From Diphasiastrum complanatum (taxonomy: Eukaryota; Streptophyta; Lycopodiopsida; Lycopodiales; Lycopodiaceae), in NCBI GenBank assembly GCA_029204225.1, contig CM055109.1:2224340-2288339 (forward strand): a DNA stretch of 64,000 bases. The letters run 5' to 3'. Made by a program: the position numbers and the translations under genes. The notes under the pieces were generated by a model. That model saw nothing but the letters and a program-made list of their open reading frames with translations. It had not been told where the DNA came from and searched no databases. Below are positions 22,600 to 34,569 of the stretch, piece by piece (within the stretch, counting starts at the first letter, position 1; each line of letters begins with the position of its first letter).

Positions 22600-23900
22600 T
22601 TCAAATTTTCAAATTTTCAAATTTGAAGGTAAGGTGGGTGATTGAATGGTCGCAACTTTTGAAGGTTCCATGGAGGGGGTCATCCCCATTATCCTCAAAA
22701 AAAACTTGCATTTTTTTAAAGCTTCTCGATTTTTCGATGAGGATCACTCAATAAATGGTATATATGCCTAGTATTTAAAAATTTGTCAACTTGTTTAAGA
22801 TACCATTTTTTGAGAAAAAACGGTAGTTCTATTCCTATTTGACCATTTTCCCGTGCATTGGGAGAGGTGCCCCTTGAGAGGACACCTCCTAGGAAAAGCG
22901 TTCTAAAACCTCAACATGTAAACTTTAAAAGAAAAACTTAGGTAGATATTCATTAACATTATGCCCATATTCTAAATGCGGGCACCAAGGGCATTCCATC
23001 ATTACACCTGGGCCTGATGCCTCTTGATATTTACGTCACAAAAAATCCATTGGTTGACTTTATGTACTTTATGTGGGGAGAAGGCCCTAATATGAGGGCC
23101 TTTCATGTTGGGCCCTAGAGCCCTTACCCTTGAGCCTTCCCTACATAACGCACCGGTCTAAAGTTTTTTCTTTTGAGGTTTTTTTTACATGTTTTGGTTT
23201 TTTTTAAAAGTTTTTTCGATTTTAGTGTGGGTCCCACTTAATGACTAGGTGCGAACACGATTGCAATTTTTTTTGGGTTCTTTTATGCCGTCAAAATGTG
23301 CCTTTGGATAGCCATTGAGGTTTTGTCTTTACATGTTTTGGTGTTTTTTTTTAAACTTTTTCCAATTTTAATGTGGGTCCCACTAAATGACTAGGTGCGA
23401 ACATGAGTGCAATTTTTTCTTTTGGGTTCTTTCATGCCGTCAAAATGTGCATGTGGACAGCCACTGAGGGGCTGCCACATGGCACATGCAAAGTTTAACA
23501 AAATGTGCATGAGCAATGTGGCAGCTCTCATCCACATGCACATATCGTTGGGATTTTCATGTGCTATGTGTCATTTTTTTTTTTTTTTGGGGGTTGTGGT
23601 GGAAAGGCTAATTTTGCTTCTTAATTACATGAGAATTCTAATTTTAGAGCTGTCTCCAAAATTCAAAGAAGACCCCCAAACACCCCCCCCCCCCCCCGAG
23701 TATGACATTGGAAATTGGACTCTCTAAGGAAGACGTAAAGCAATCTTTTTAAAGAAGTTGAATCAATATTGAAAAATATTTACAATAATTTACTTTTTAA
23801 GACATTATTATATGAAGCCACACAAGCTTAACTCAATTACGCACTGATAGAAAACAACACCATCATAAATCATTTTAAACTAGCGTTTATTGGCTAATCT
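22600..23900. other. Gene-free stretch with a tandem duplication
   Basis: No coding motif. It holds a 142-bp tandem duplication (listed separately) and a C15 homopolymer near 23683-23697. Confidence 0.4.
23175..23460. repeat. Tandem duplication, about 142-bp unit
   Basis: The block from GAGGTTTTTTTTACATGTTT (23175) recurs from 23317. Both copies contain GTGGGTCCCACT, ATGACTAGGTGCGAACA and ATGCCGTCAAAATGTGC. They differ by scattered substitutions and homopolymer lengths. Confidence 0.8.
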
Positions 23901-24496
23901 ATTAGCTCAATCGTTTTGGTTTTATAGTTCCAATCAGTAAATGATTTATACAAGTTGAAAGAAAAGTTAAGGACTCAATTTTAGGACCACACCCAGCTCC
24001 GTCAATAGGGGAGCAATCTCTTTCTTAATTTTGCCTCCTAGAGATTACCGAAGTGCCCATACTGATGGAGATTTAAATATGTAGATATAGAAGTATAATA
24101 TACATTTGCATCTAGTAATGCGCTATGGATAGGAAAGGCCTTATATAAAGTTACAAATAGCTGGAAATTTTTCCTACATACATCAAAATATGTACTCAAA
24201 AAAGATAAACACGTTGATACTTGAGAAGAGTTGTACATCTTAGATCTTGCATCGTAATATTGTCAAATACAACATCAATGTTTTCGTTCATGCTTGCTCT
24301 ATGATTTGAATTACCACTCCAATGTCTTTGCATTTAATTTTTTTTTCATGTCTTTTATGTATTTGCACACAAAAAAACACACCAAATTTTAGCTCTAAAA
24401 ATATCTTGTTAAAACATTCACATCAAGGCATAATCAATCAAAACACTCATACATTGACAAACAATTTCTGCATACCAATTATTTATTCACAGTGAA

Positions 24497-24935
24497 GCAA
24501 TATTGACGAAGGTCATGTTGCAAGAAGGTAAGTTTGTTCTAATATAGAATAAGCACCAATTATGCTCCACCTTAATAGTAGTAAGAAATTTTTCATTTGA
24601 GATGATATCAATATGGATGTGATTAGTGTGTCCAATGTTATTCGAATCATGATCTAATGGGACCCAAATGCTATTATCACTTTTCCATCTTTTAGCTCTA
24701 AAAATATCTTGTTAAAACAAGCAATATTGACGAAGGTCATGTTGCAAAAAGGTAAGTTTGTTCTAATATAGAATAAGCACCAATTATGCTCCACCTTAAT
24801 AGTAGTAAGAAATTTTTCATTTGAGATGATATCAATATGGATGTGATTAGTGTGTCCAATGTTATTCGAATCATGATCTAATGGGACCCAAATGCTATTA
24901 TCACTTTTCCATCTTTGATACCTATGAATGACCAT
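24497..24935. repeat. Tandem duplication, 224-bp unit
   Basis: GCAATATTGACGAAGGTCAT and what follows (24497 on) is repeated almost identically from 24721 (offset 224). A linker AGCTCTAAAAATATCTTGTT occurs at 24391 and again at 24692, marking the recombination points. The duplication disrupts a minus-strand reading frame related to 59875-60426. Confidence 0.9.
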
Positions 24936-25855
24936 TTGATTCTATATTCTATATTTCCACTAGAATTCTAATCCCGACTTCTGTACTTTTTTCCATAAAT
25001 TCCATTATATATTCATGTGGTGGACTTTTACAAACAAACATTGTGGGGGTTTGGTTCAACACACCTCAATATTTGCAAAGAAATTTAGAAACACAAATGT
25101 TGAAATAAACCAGTTCCGATGCCATTTTTGGGTATACTATCAATTTTGAGTGACTTTAAGACAATGATATATTGAATTTAAGTGCATTCCACTCGTTACT
25201 TTGAAAAATGGGAGAGGTACAAACTCTAGTTCTCTACTCCATTCAAATCTAGAATACACATACATCATAAAAAGCTACTTTAGTAGAATCTACAAGTTTT
25301 TTTGGGGCTTGTCCTTTACGTTGCAATTTACCGATTTCCAAATGGACGATATCTATAATACCTAGAAGAAAGTTCACAAGTTTCCATTCACGTATAGGAT
25401 ATAAATACGCAATACAAAGAATCATTATAAGTTTTCCTTGTTAAATACAACTACATATTAGGGATGAAAGTAAATCAAAAGATCGCGTTACTTACAATTA
25501 CATTTTTGATAATCACAAGGCTTCGTAGAATCCACAATAAATTTCAATTGTACATAATCATGTTGAATAAGCACCTCTTGAAGTGGGTTGTCCACTTGAG
25601 AGTACTTTAAATTCAACAATCGTAGCTTTCCAATAAGGAGTACATTTTCTTCTTCTTCTTTTGGAGGAAAGTCCCTCTTGTTGATAAATGCATCAATACC
25701 CAAAAAGATTTATGATATTCATGGGCAATCCGCATTATTCCATCATCTTCCCCCTCACTGTGTATAAAAATGCAGAGTTGATTGAGGATCTTGGTCTCCT
25801 TGTTGTCGCCATAGCTTGAAGAGTTGTTTTGAATCTCTATTGAGCTTGATGGCAT
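24654..25855 (-). pseudogene. Decayed relative of the unknown gene at 59.9-60.7 kb
   Basis: The minus-strand block WVPLDHDSNNIGHTNHIHID with IISNEKFLTTIKVEHNW matches WLPLDQDFELNGHTNRMEIN with IIYNEEYLTMVEVEEHW in the 60 kb gene. Further upstream, SFWVLMHLSTRGTFLQKKKK (25640-25710) matches NSWILLHPSSKGNFRQKKRA, and NPLQEVLIQHDYVQLKFIV matches the continuation there. The blocks occur in the same order and orientation in both places, so this is a homologous gene broken by frame shifts and by the 224-bp duplication. Function unknown. Confidence 0.7.
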
Positions 25856-25859
25856 AAAT

Positions 25860-26700
25860 GGGTTAAAGCATTACTAAATGGGTTAAAGCATTACTGTTTT
25901 GTGCATCATCGGAGTAATTTTCATGTTGTAAGTTCCAAGAAAATAAAGAACACTTTAACCAAAGATCAACATACGCCTTGTAACTTAACTTTGGCTTATC
26001 CAATATAGTGACTATCTATCCTTTTAAATGAAACAAGTGAACTTGAATAGCGTAGTCATCCAGATGTAGAATGAGCAACACATGTTAACCATTTGTGTGT
26101 GTGCAATCTATTCAGTGAGAAGCTCAAATATTCTAAAAGTTGAATTTTACTTTCTAGATCGGGCGATTTATGTTAAGTTGAAGCCACTATGAAAAGACAT
26201 GATTTTTTCACTTGGACATAAAAAATGAAAGGAAAAATCAAAAGAACATCTTTACAATGTTGGTGCTTTTAACATTGAGACCTAATCTTATGTAACTCTG
26301 TTAAAGGGCCTTTTGTGTACACACACACACACACACACACACAACACGAACAAAAGCAACAATTGGTATATCAACAAATAAGAGCATGAGATCCTTGTAT
26401 AGGCCTATATGGCACTAGACAAACTATGGAAAGACATCACCCTGATCACGTGTCTCTATGCCATCATGAATAGATTTACTTGATTCTTGTCATTTTATAT
26501 TATTGAGCAATGCTAACAATGTGCTGATAGGATGACTATAAATCTGTTATGCAATTCCTACTAGCTGTGATATAAAAAATAGAGGCCTTTTGAATGTGAT
26601 ATTGTGGGGAAGAGAAGTGTTTAGTTGAGCGTGTCTATATTGGTATGATGTTGATCTAATAGAATGCTAACCCAAACAATCATGAAAGAGAGGCTTTATG
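25860..26700. other. Gene-free stretch
   Basis: Contains a short tandem duplication (AATGGGTTAAAGCATTACT twice near 25856-25892) and an (AC)12 run at 26319-26342. No coding signal. Confidence 0.4.
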
Positions 26701-26749
26701 AGCCAAGATTTTGAAGTGTTCTTCACAACAACAAAAACTGGGGGTTTCA

Positions 26750-27200
26750 GTCATGTTTTGCAACGTAAAATTGTGATAGAATTTCGTCACATTTCGGGAT
26801 GTTGGAGGATCTGACAAAACCCATGTCACAAAATCTAACAGAAAGGTTCCGTCGAAATTCAACACGTCGAATTCTAACAGATCTAGTTTTCCGACGACCA
26901 GATTGAAATTCAAAATGTGCCATTAAATTCCCACAAATGTCATTTTTCAACATCACCTGTAGTTTTCTGAAAGACAGAGCTTTTCAAAATCTGTCGGAAA
27001 ACGTTCGAACAAATTTTTAGGGTTCTCTGTCCTAATGGAATCCGACGAATTTTTACCAAAGTCGGATTCTGACACTTCTTGTAGTTTTCTTACGGACAGA
27101 GAGCACTTCAAGATTCGTCGAAAAACGTCTGACCTCTTTCTGCCATCTGTCCGACAAATTTGTTTAGGGTTTTTTGAATGATGGATTCTATCGCATTTCA
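26750..27200. repeat. Array of diverged repeats of about 117 bp, TCCGACGAA-type
   Basis: At least two diverged units, 26954-27070 and 27071-27190, each with TGTAGTTTTCT, GACAGAG and CTGTC/TCCGAC motifs and TTAGGGTT near the end. Similar CGTCGAA and TCCGACGA motifs continue to 26830. Both orientations of the TCCGAC core occur. This resembles subterminal repeats of a DNA transposon. Confidence 0.5.
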
Positions 27201-27357
27201 TCTATGACAGAATTCAACATCCCATGGCTCAGTAAAAAATATATATATATATTATTGTATTTTGCGCATTGGTTATGCACTCGTTTTTTTTGGGGAAAGG
27301 AGTTGATGGAGATCAACTAGTGATGTTCTTATACAATAAGGATTTCAAAATGAGGTG

Positions 27358-27361
<4 letters not shown>

Positions 27362-27403
<42 letters not shown>
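27362..27403. repeat. (CT)n microsatellite
   Basis: About 21 CT units. Confidence 0.95.
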
Positions 27404-27406
<3 letters not shown>

Positions 27407-27409
27407 GTA

Positions 27410-29050
27410 AAAATGAGGCTAGAGTTGCATCAAGACACCGTTCCGAAGGCATAGGGGAACGAATATTTTGGAACTCTAAAAACGAAACTTCTTCAATAAT
27501 ATACACATTAGTTTTTGATACATTGCTAGTGTTCTATTCAACCTAAGATATAAATGATCAAATAATGCTCAACAAAATAATAAAACGCTCCATAAGGACT
27601 AAAATAGGGTCTTATATCTAATACGCAAGATATTTAAGGCCTATTGGATGAGACTGGATGACGCTTGGAATAAGAGCTTTATTTCGACACTAAAGCAAAA
27701 TGGATGAGAGGCTAAGCAGTGGGACATAGTAGTCTCAGAGAATGGATGATTATAGTTGCATGCTAGTCTATTTGAAATAGCACTCCTGTTGCAGCAACTA
27801 TGAAGTGCTTACACGAAGTGTCAAGTAACTTGTAAGATATAGAGTATCTGTGCAACATAGGTATATCCTTGCTCAAGTTTGAAGAACAAAGATTTTGAGC
27901 TCATACAATGTGAGCTTAAACCTTTGACAAAACCAGTAAAAGCCTTTAGAAAAAAAAGTTAAAACAATCATCCGAAAGAAATGTGAACTTGGAAATATCA
28001 TTGGCATTTTGACATGTCGTTTGGGGTCAAAACCAAAAGCTTACTAGAACCATTTGGGCCGTCACCCAAAATCCTATACTTCTAATCACCATTTTCTTGC
28101 AGGAATTCTTCCCAACCTAGATTTTGATTCTCCAGGTACGATCACTCCATTTTTATAATAATCTTGTCCTGAAATAATGAGAACATAACAAATGTAATTT
28201 ATTAATAATAATTGTGTCTTTTTCATCCCTCACTACATCCCCTTTAGCATTCAAATTGTAGTGATGAGGGTTGGAAGTGGACTCAAAGTAGGAGGTGGAG
28301 ATGAAGGGCCACCATACCTACGGATGCTGGATAATCAATTCGCTTACGTATTTTGCAGTTTAAATGTTGTAAATATCTCGAGTAATCAAAATTTTGAATA
28401 CAACTTGAAATGTTTTCAATATATTTTGAAACGTCAACGGAAAACTTGTGGATGTTGAGAACGTCAATTGCCTAAGTGACGTACATTTTCAACATCGACA
28501 ATTTTACAAACTGCATTTTGATTTGCAATTACGTGTCTAAAAAATTGTAGATCATCATTTATAGAATCAAAAAATAAATAAACAAAAGGCATTAATGATA
28601 CTGGCCAAAATACCTAGATTGCATACATCATCACCTAAATTTGACATTAGTGTATAACTATTTTTAATAATGTTTGTGCAGCTCATCAGATGGAGAATCT
28701 CGTGATGAGGTCAACAATGTGAATAAGGTAAGTTTATGTGAAGTCAATTTACCATATTGTGTTAACTATTATTGATTCTGGTGAGAAACAACCTAATTGC
28801 AGTTTTTTGTAGGCTAACTATTATCAAGAATGAATGTGATACACTTGCGTCAGATGCGACGTACAGCAATGCGCCACAGTGTTAGATGGCCATCTTCTCT
28901 TAACTGTAAGTGTATGTACAAGTCAAGTGGAATGTCAGTGATGTACTTGAGGTCGTCTGACAGTTCATGGATCGACTTTCTCCTGATGAAGAAGAAGTCG
29001 ACGAAGCCGAGTTAGTTGGTAGTTGGTAAAAAGTCGGTGACGTCGGGTAA
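27410..29050. other. Gene-free stretch
   Basis: Short frames only (28261-28458, 28830-29015 plus), without motifs. Several GTAAG-like donors and TGCAG acceptors around 28680-28810 could belong to an unrecognised spliced unit, but no protein family is evident. Confidence 0.3.
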
Positions 29051-29062
29051 GTCGACGAAGTC

Positions 29063-29183
<121 letters not shown>

Positions 29184-29394
29184 GATGAAGTTAGTCGGGT
29201 ACTTCGGACACTTCGATGGAGGTTAATGTTGACTATATACATGGAGAAGTTGATGTCGATGAAGTCGGACTTTAGACTTCGGTGACTTCGAAGTCGGTGG
29301 AGTCAACTTCGGTTGAATTCTTCAGGATGCTCATTACTCAATGGATTTGGTCCTGAGCATTGAAATCCAATATTTCCCCTTAATGTGGATCCTG

Positions 29395-29490
29395 AAAAAC
29401 TTGGATTTTCAGATTTAACATGTCGTTAAATCTAATATGGTACTCCTTTGATAGAGCTTTTGTGAAGTAATCTGCTGCCATTAACTCTGT
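29395..29490 (-). mobile_element. C-terminal end of a copia pol, with polypurine tract
   Basis: The minus strand reads ELMAADYFTKALSKEYHIRF then NDMLNLKIQVFQ, the standard end of copia RNase H (compare ADVFTKAL). It is followed by the purine tract TTAAGGGGAA (29383-29374) and an LTR start TATTGGATTTCAATGC at 29372 (TG mutated to TA). The LTR start resembles the LTR at 48183 (TGTTGGAATTCATGC, both continuing to TAATGAGCATCCTGAA), so they are the same family. The rest of this pol is not readable upstream to 30.1 kb. Confidence 0.65.
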
Positions 29491-29499
29491 CCTACAATG

Positions 29500-30310
29500 A
29501 AACAATGACACTTTTTTTCTTTGCACTTTTTGGCCCTGCCTTACAGGCAGGGGCACAAGTTATATTTGTAGCTTTGTCGATGACAGATCAGGTAGCTCAT
29601 CAATTTTACATCTTTTGTTCTAGAATGATCTCACAGTTGCTTTCACCTCGTCAAGAGTTCTCATCCCTTTTTTGATACCACACTTACAATAAACTCACGA
29701 GTCTTTCAGCTCATAAAACTAGAACTTTTCATGAGCAATGTGCACTAAGAACTCATTGATATAAAAGCTTCACGATTTGACTTTCTCACGCCAACTGATG
29801 TTTGCGAAGATCTTCTTCACGCAGCTCTGCTAATCGCCTTGCCCTTCTTATAGCTCTAAGAGCTCTTTATGAGTTCACGAGTTCCATCATGTAACATGGT
29901 TGTGAGACCAGGTCTATCATAGTAAATCAGAGTAAGGCCTCTATACTCTATGGTGATAGACGTAATACACTTGCAAATGGCAAGCTTTGCGACGGTTTTA
30001 ATGTTGTCGTCTAAGTTCTAACATGTCAATGGCATTGCTGATGGTCTGAAATTTAGCCACAGTATTGTTTAAGACTATTTCCCAATCATTCTTGTCTAAG
30101 TTGATTGTTATTTACGTAAATTGCTAAATGTGTCCTGGTGAAGCAGTGGAACGTCAAGTGGGGTACCTATAGCAAGCCTGCTCCTATATTAAGTTTCTTC
30201 ATTCAGACGCAGCCACCACCGCCATACATGTGAATTATCTTGTGTTTTTTCAGGAGATTGTATAGATAAGGTACGAGGTTTCAAATGCTTACTAAAAACT
30301 AATTCTTAAG
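29500..30310. other. Unassigned, probably decayed retrotransposon
   Basis: Minus-strand fragments (for example IYYDRPGLTTMLHDGTRELI near 29920-29860) look protein-like but match nothing I can name. There are many stops. Confidence 0.3.
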
Positions 30311-30315
30311 ATACT

Positions 30316-31135
30316 TTGAAAGAATGTGGATTTTTCACGTATAATTGTAGCCCAAACAATTTCTATCGTGAACAACTGCTTCTATACAAGCCCTTCCATG
30401 AATCTGAAAACACAATAGTTAACTCACATTGTACATATAAAGACGCCTACGATTTTCACTACAATACCATTCATACAAATAGCAGCAAGTTTAACTACAA
30501 CTTCCAAGCTATGTTTACTAATTGCACATCATGTACAACATCTACTACAACCAGGACCACATCGCAAACCTCAATGCAAAGCCTGCCGATTAGAGACGAG
30601 CAACAATGTGAATATAATGTTGAGCTTGACTTTCCATCCCTTTGTCGACCTCATTCAAGACAACCTTCACAAGAAACTGGCAAATTTCCATACCCAATTA
30701 TGGACAACAATACGTACTTCGAAAACATCATAAGCCTCAATCAAGCACAACGATTGATCTTTGATGATATTATGCGATTAAAACGACTTCAACCAAATGA
30801 ACGCATTCATTTACTACTAATTGGAGGTGCAAGCACTGGAAAAACATACACATTACTACTTTTAGCTCAGGGATTGCTTCGACATTATTATAGATACCAT
30901 TCCACAAATATCGAATTATCGAAGGCTTTGTTAATGGCATATACCGGTAAAGCCACATACAACATTCGTGGCACTACCATTCATTCCGCGTTGCATATAC
31001 TTATAAATGCCAAAAATTTAACATCGTTGTCTGGTGACAAGCTCCAAGAACTAACTACTAAATATCATGACATACAACTTGCCATAATTGATGAAATATC
31101 TTTGATAGGCCGTCGTATTTTCCAATTCGCCGATC
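30316..31135 (+). mobile_element. Helitron helicase, N-terminal half (interrupted)
   Basis: The plus-strand frame begins in the Rep-to-helicase linker (CGFFTYNCSPNNFYREQLLL, YKPFHESEN). It then shows SF1/Pif1-type motifs: ISLNQAQRLIFDDIM, Walker A in LLLIGGASTGKTYTLLLLA, AYTGKATYNIRGTTIHSAL (motif Ia region) and Walker B LAIIDEISLIG. It stops at 31135 only because a copia element is inserted there. The reading frame resumes at 37135, where QFADQRLRSIKHRPTSFFG joins exactly across one copy of the 5-bp duplication. The Rep nuclease (HUH) part upstream is missing, so the Helitron was already truncated or its 5' part is unrecognisable. Confidence 0.9.
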
Positions 31136-31921
31136 TGACAAAATTTCCAGAATTCACACGTGTGGGGAATGTCCACAAGAGTGACTAATCTTAATTAAGC
31201 TTTGTGATTGGCACTATAACCTGATTCTAGATTGATTAACAAAATCTAGTGTAGAAGAAATGGCTAATCCACAATCTAGCATGCTAATCAACAAAATATA
31301 ATAGCAATGATCAAAGAATGAAAAAATACAAGATTTCAATGTATGAGCATTAGCCTCAACACGAGTTAGAGAGAGAGAGAGAGAGCCAGAGAGATAACAA
31401 GCAATATTTGTTTAGATCCAAAATGACATGAGATAGCTACAAAACTTTGGTTCTTCATCATTGATTGTGTGGAGAGCTACACATATTTATGGAAATTGAG
31501 GTAGCTCGAGGTAGAACCATATCTATCCATTCCAAAATGACATCTAGAGTCTATGTGACATTTGTCACTTGTCATGCATGAAATTCTACCAACTTTTTAT
31601 AAGTGTACTAGTTCTAACTAGAAATGTCCAAATCATCATGCATGTGTCCATTAAACTTTGTGCATGCCTTGCATGTCACTATGGATCACTTACAATTAAT
31701 GCATGTGAGTTGCCACGAGTTTCTACAAGCATAATCATGCTAATTCTATGTCCACAAACTATATGCAAGTTGCATTTATCAAACTTAATAATACATAACC
31801 ATGTAGCTCGAGTTCTATGTAGGCCAAACTTGGCATTTTGCATTAATGAGCTACATACTTGCATGGTACAACATTTGTAGCAAGCCAAGAAATCAATACG
31901 CATTGTTTTTCAATTTTAACA
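31136..31921 (-). repeat. 3' LTR of the copia element
   Basis: 786 bp, matching 36370-37134 almost throughout. It contains a GA-rich microsatellite (31366-31386). The internal side is preceded (minus strand) by the polypurine tract TTTTTAGGAGGAG at 31934-31922. Confidence 0.95.
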
Positions 31922-31938
31922 CTCCTCCTAAAAATGAT

Positions 31939-32760
31939 CTATATTGATTTGAACATGGATCTTGGTATAACTCCAAGCTCCAATTTGATTTCACCTCCAA
32001 TGAGCTTCTCTCTCACGAAGTGATGTGCAACTTCGATATGTTTGCTCCTTGCATGGAATATTGGGTTGTTGGCAAGGGCTTGAGCTGAAATGTTGTCACA
32101 CATGATCATAGGTATATTTTCTTCCATAATTATCTTTAGCTCCACTAGTAACCTCTTGATCCAAAGCACTTCCTTTGTTGTTGTAGTGAGCGCCTTGTAC
32201 TCAGCTTCACATGATGAGAGTGATACAGTATCTTGCTTTTTGGAAAGCCAAGATATCAAGTTTCCTCCAAGATATATAACATAAGCACTTGTAGATTTCC
32301 GATCTGCTCTATCACTTGCAAAATCCGAGTCTGAATAACCTATTATAGAAATATCTTCACTTTTATATAATAAACCAAAATCAAAAGTTGAAGATATATA
32401 TCTAAGCACTCTCTTGGCCTTTTTCCAATGATAAATTGAAGGATTTTGCATAGTCTGGCTCAACTTATGAACACTAAAGCTTATGTCAGGTCTAGTTATT
32501 GTGAGCCAAATTAAGGAGCCTATAAGACTTCTAAAAAGTGTGATGTCCTCGAAGGAATCACCTTTGTTAGAGTCCTTTACATTTTGCTCCATAGGTGTTT
32601 CTATACTCTTACAATTCAACATATTGAACTTTTTAAACATTGAAAGAGCATACTTAGATTGACATATGAAAGCTTAACCTTTAAGAAAGTCAATCTCTAG
32701 TCCTAGAATATAGTGAATTTTTTCAAGATCTTGCATCTTGATCTTTATCAAAAAACTTGA
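31939..32760 (-). pseudogene. Copia RT end and RNase H
   Basis: Starts near 32750 as MQDLEKIHYILGLEIDFLKG, then a stop, then QSKYALSMFKKFNMLNCKSI (end of RT). It continues with LIGSLIWLTITRPDISFSVH and RNase H motifs GYSDSDFASDRADRKSTSAY, SSCEAEYKAL, MCDNISAQALANNPIFHARS and KHIEVAHHFVREKL, to a stop at 31939. RNase H itself is open for 233 codons. The YVDD segment that should precede this block is absent. Confidence 0.9.
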
Positions 32761-34195
32761 CATATAAGGAAGGATCATAGTTACTAAGATTAAATCCTAG
32801 TGACTCAAGAAAGGTGTTAAGTTGAGAATACCATGACCTTGGGGCTTGCATTAATCCATATAAACTTTTGAAGAGCCAGCAAACTTTTTCCTCATCAGGG
32901 ATGAACCCAATAGGTTGATCCATATAGATCTCTTCTTCTAGATAGCCATTTAGAAATGCATTAGAAACATCTAGTTGAAGAATTTGCCAATTGAAAAAAC
33001 AAGCAAGAGAAATTATGATTCTAATTGACACCATCATTGCAACTGGGGCAAAGGTCTCCCCATAATCAAGTCCATATACTTGAGCAAAGCCTTTAGCACA
33101 AAGCCTAGCCTTGTACTTGTTGATTGTGCCATCTTGATTATACTTGACTCGAAAAACCCATTTGCAACCAATGGTATGCTTGTTGGATGGAAGATCCACA
33201 AGCTCCCATGTATTATTGGCCATCAAAGCATCATATTCTTCCTTCATGGCAAGGTACCATTCTTTTGAGTTGATAGCATCATATACATCCTTTGGCTCCT
33301 CATGAGAAATAAAATAGGCACAATTAGTGGAGTTGATTTCCACTTGCTTTCCTCTATCTTCATAGGTAAGCCTTCTAGGCTCGGATCTTTCTCTTTGAGA
33401 TCTCCTTGGTGAAAAAATTCGAGGTGACTCCTCCTCAAATCTCGGCCCCATCTCTCCATGATGATCTTCAAGGGTGATGATTGGAGTATCTTTATGAGAA
33501 TCTTTGAACTCGGCCTTCTCAAGAATGTATTTTTTATCTTCATGGAATATCACATCTCTACTCTCAATTGTAGTTGAGGTAGAGGGAACATAGATCCTGT
33601 AAGCTTTCTTGTTGGATGCATATCCAACCATGATCCCTTTAACAGAATTAGGATCATCTCTTTTCCTTGTTTCCAAGGGCATATTAACAAAGCAAGTACA
33701 ACCAAAAACTCTAAGGTGATCTACCTTAGGTTTTTTCTGAAACAAGACTTCAAAAGGTGTTTTTCCAGCAAGAGCATTGTGAGGTAATCTATTGCACAAA
33801 TAGTTTGCACAATTTATAGCTTCACCCCAATATTCAATAGGCAAAGAAGCTGCTACTCGAATTGCTTTGACACATTCACATAAAGATCTGTTTTTCCTCT
33901 CAGCTACTCCACTTTGGGATGGAGAATAGGCACAAGAAATTTCTCTCTTTATTCCTTCACCTTCACAATAATTAAGAAACTTGTTGGAGATATATTCACC
34001 TCCTCCATCACATCTTAAAGCTTTAACTTTGCAAGAAAACTGTTTTTCTACATAAGCTTTGAAGATAAGGAAGTGATAAAAAAACCATAGCCTTTGAAGA
34101 AAGTAGATACAACCAAGTGTATCTAGTAAAGTCATCAATAAAGGTGACAAAACATGTTGCACCACCAATACTTTTAGAAGAGGAAAAATGTACAT
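32723..34195 (-). pseudogene. Copia integrase core and reverse transcriptase, first part
   Basis: The 490-codon frame carries LRCDGGGEYISNKFLNYC and SGVAERKNRSLCECVKAIRV (integrase DDE core), NLP-like linker FEVLFQKKPKVDHLRVFGCT, then RT: KWVFRVKYNQDGTINKYKAR, LDYGETFAPVAMMVSIRIII, LDVSNAFLNGYLEEEIYMDQ and WLFKSLYGLMQAPRSWYSQL. It ends at DPSLYVKFFDKDQ. The next expected segment with the YVDD box is missing, the sequence jumping to MQDLEKIHYILG. The first 50 residues are out of frame with the integrase N-terminus. Confidence 0.9.
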
Positions 34196-34451
34196 CTGAA
34201 TGTATGAGTTCCAATGGATAAGTAGTCTTTATAAAAGACTTCTGATATGGCTTTCTGTGTGACTTTGCAATGGCACAAGCCTCACAAGGCTTGAAATCTT
34301 TAGAAAGAGATTTTGGAAGACCAATAGCCTTCTCCTTCTTAACCATAGAAGACATAGATGTAAAGTTAGGATGTCCCAACCTTCTATGCCACAGCTCCTC
34401 CTTAGATAACAAAACAACTTCACAAAGGTTTGCATTCTCATAAGAATTCAA
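34023..34451 (-). pseudogene. Copia GAG-pre-integrase and integrase N-terminus
   Basis: Reads ELWHRRLGHPNFTSMSSMV, FKPCEACAIAKSHRKPYQKS (HHCC zinc-binding), LELIHSDVHFSSSKSIGG and ATCFVTFIDDFTRYTWLYLL before losing frame near 34100. It overlaps the next frame, showing a small indel. Confidence 0.9.
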
Positions 34452-34569
34452 CTTAAAAATTCCACCACATCTAGTTCCATCAGCAAGGATCTCATCTTTT
34501 CTCTTGATAAAACAAGTATGGAGTTGAACTTTACATCACAGCCATTATCAAGCAACTTTTCCACACTAA

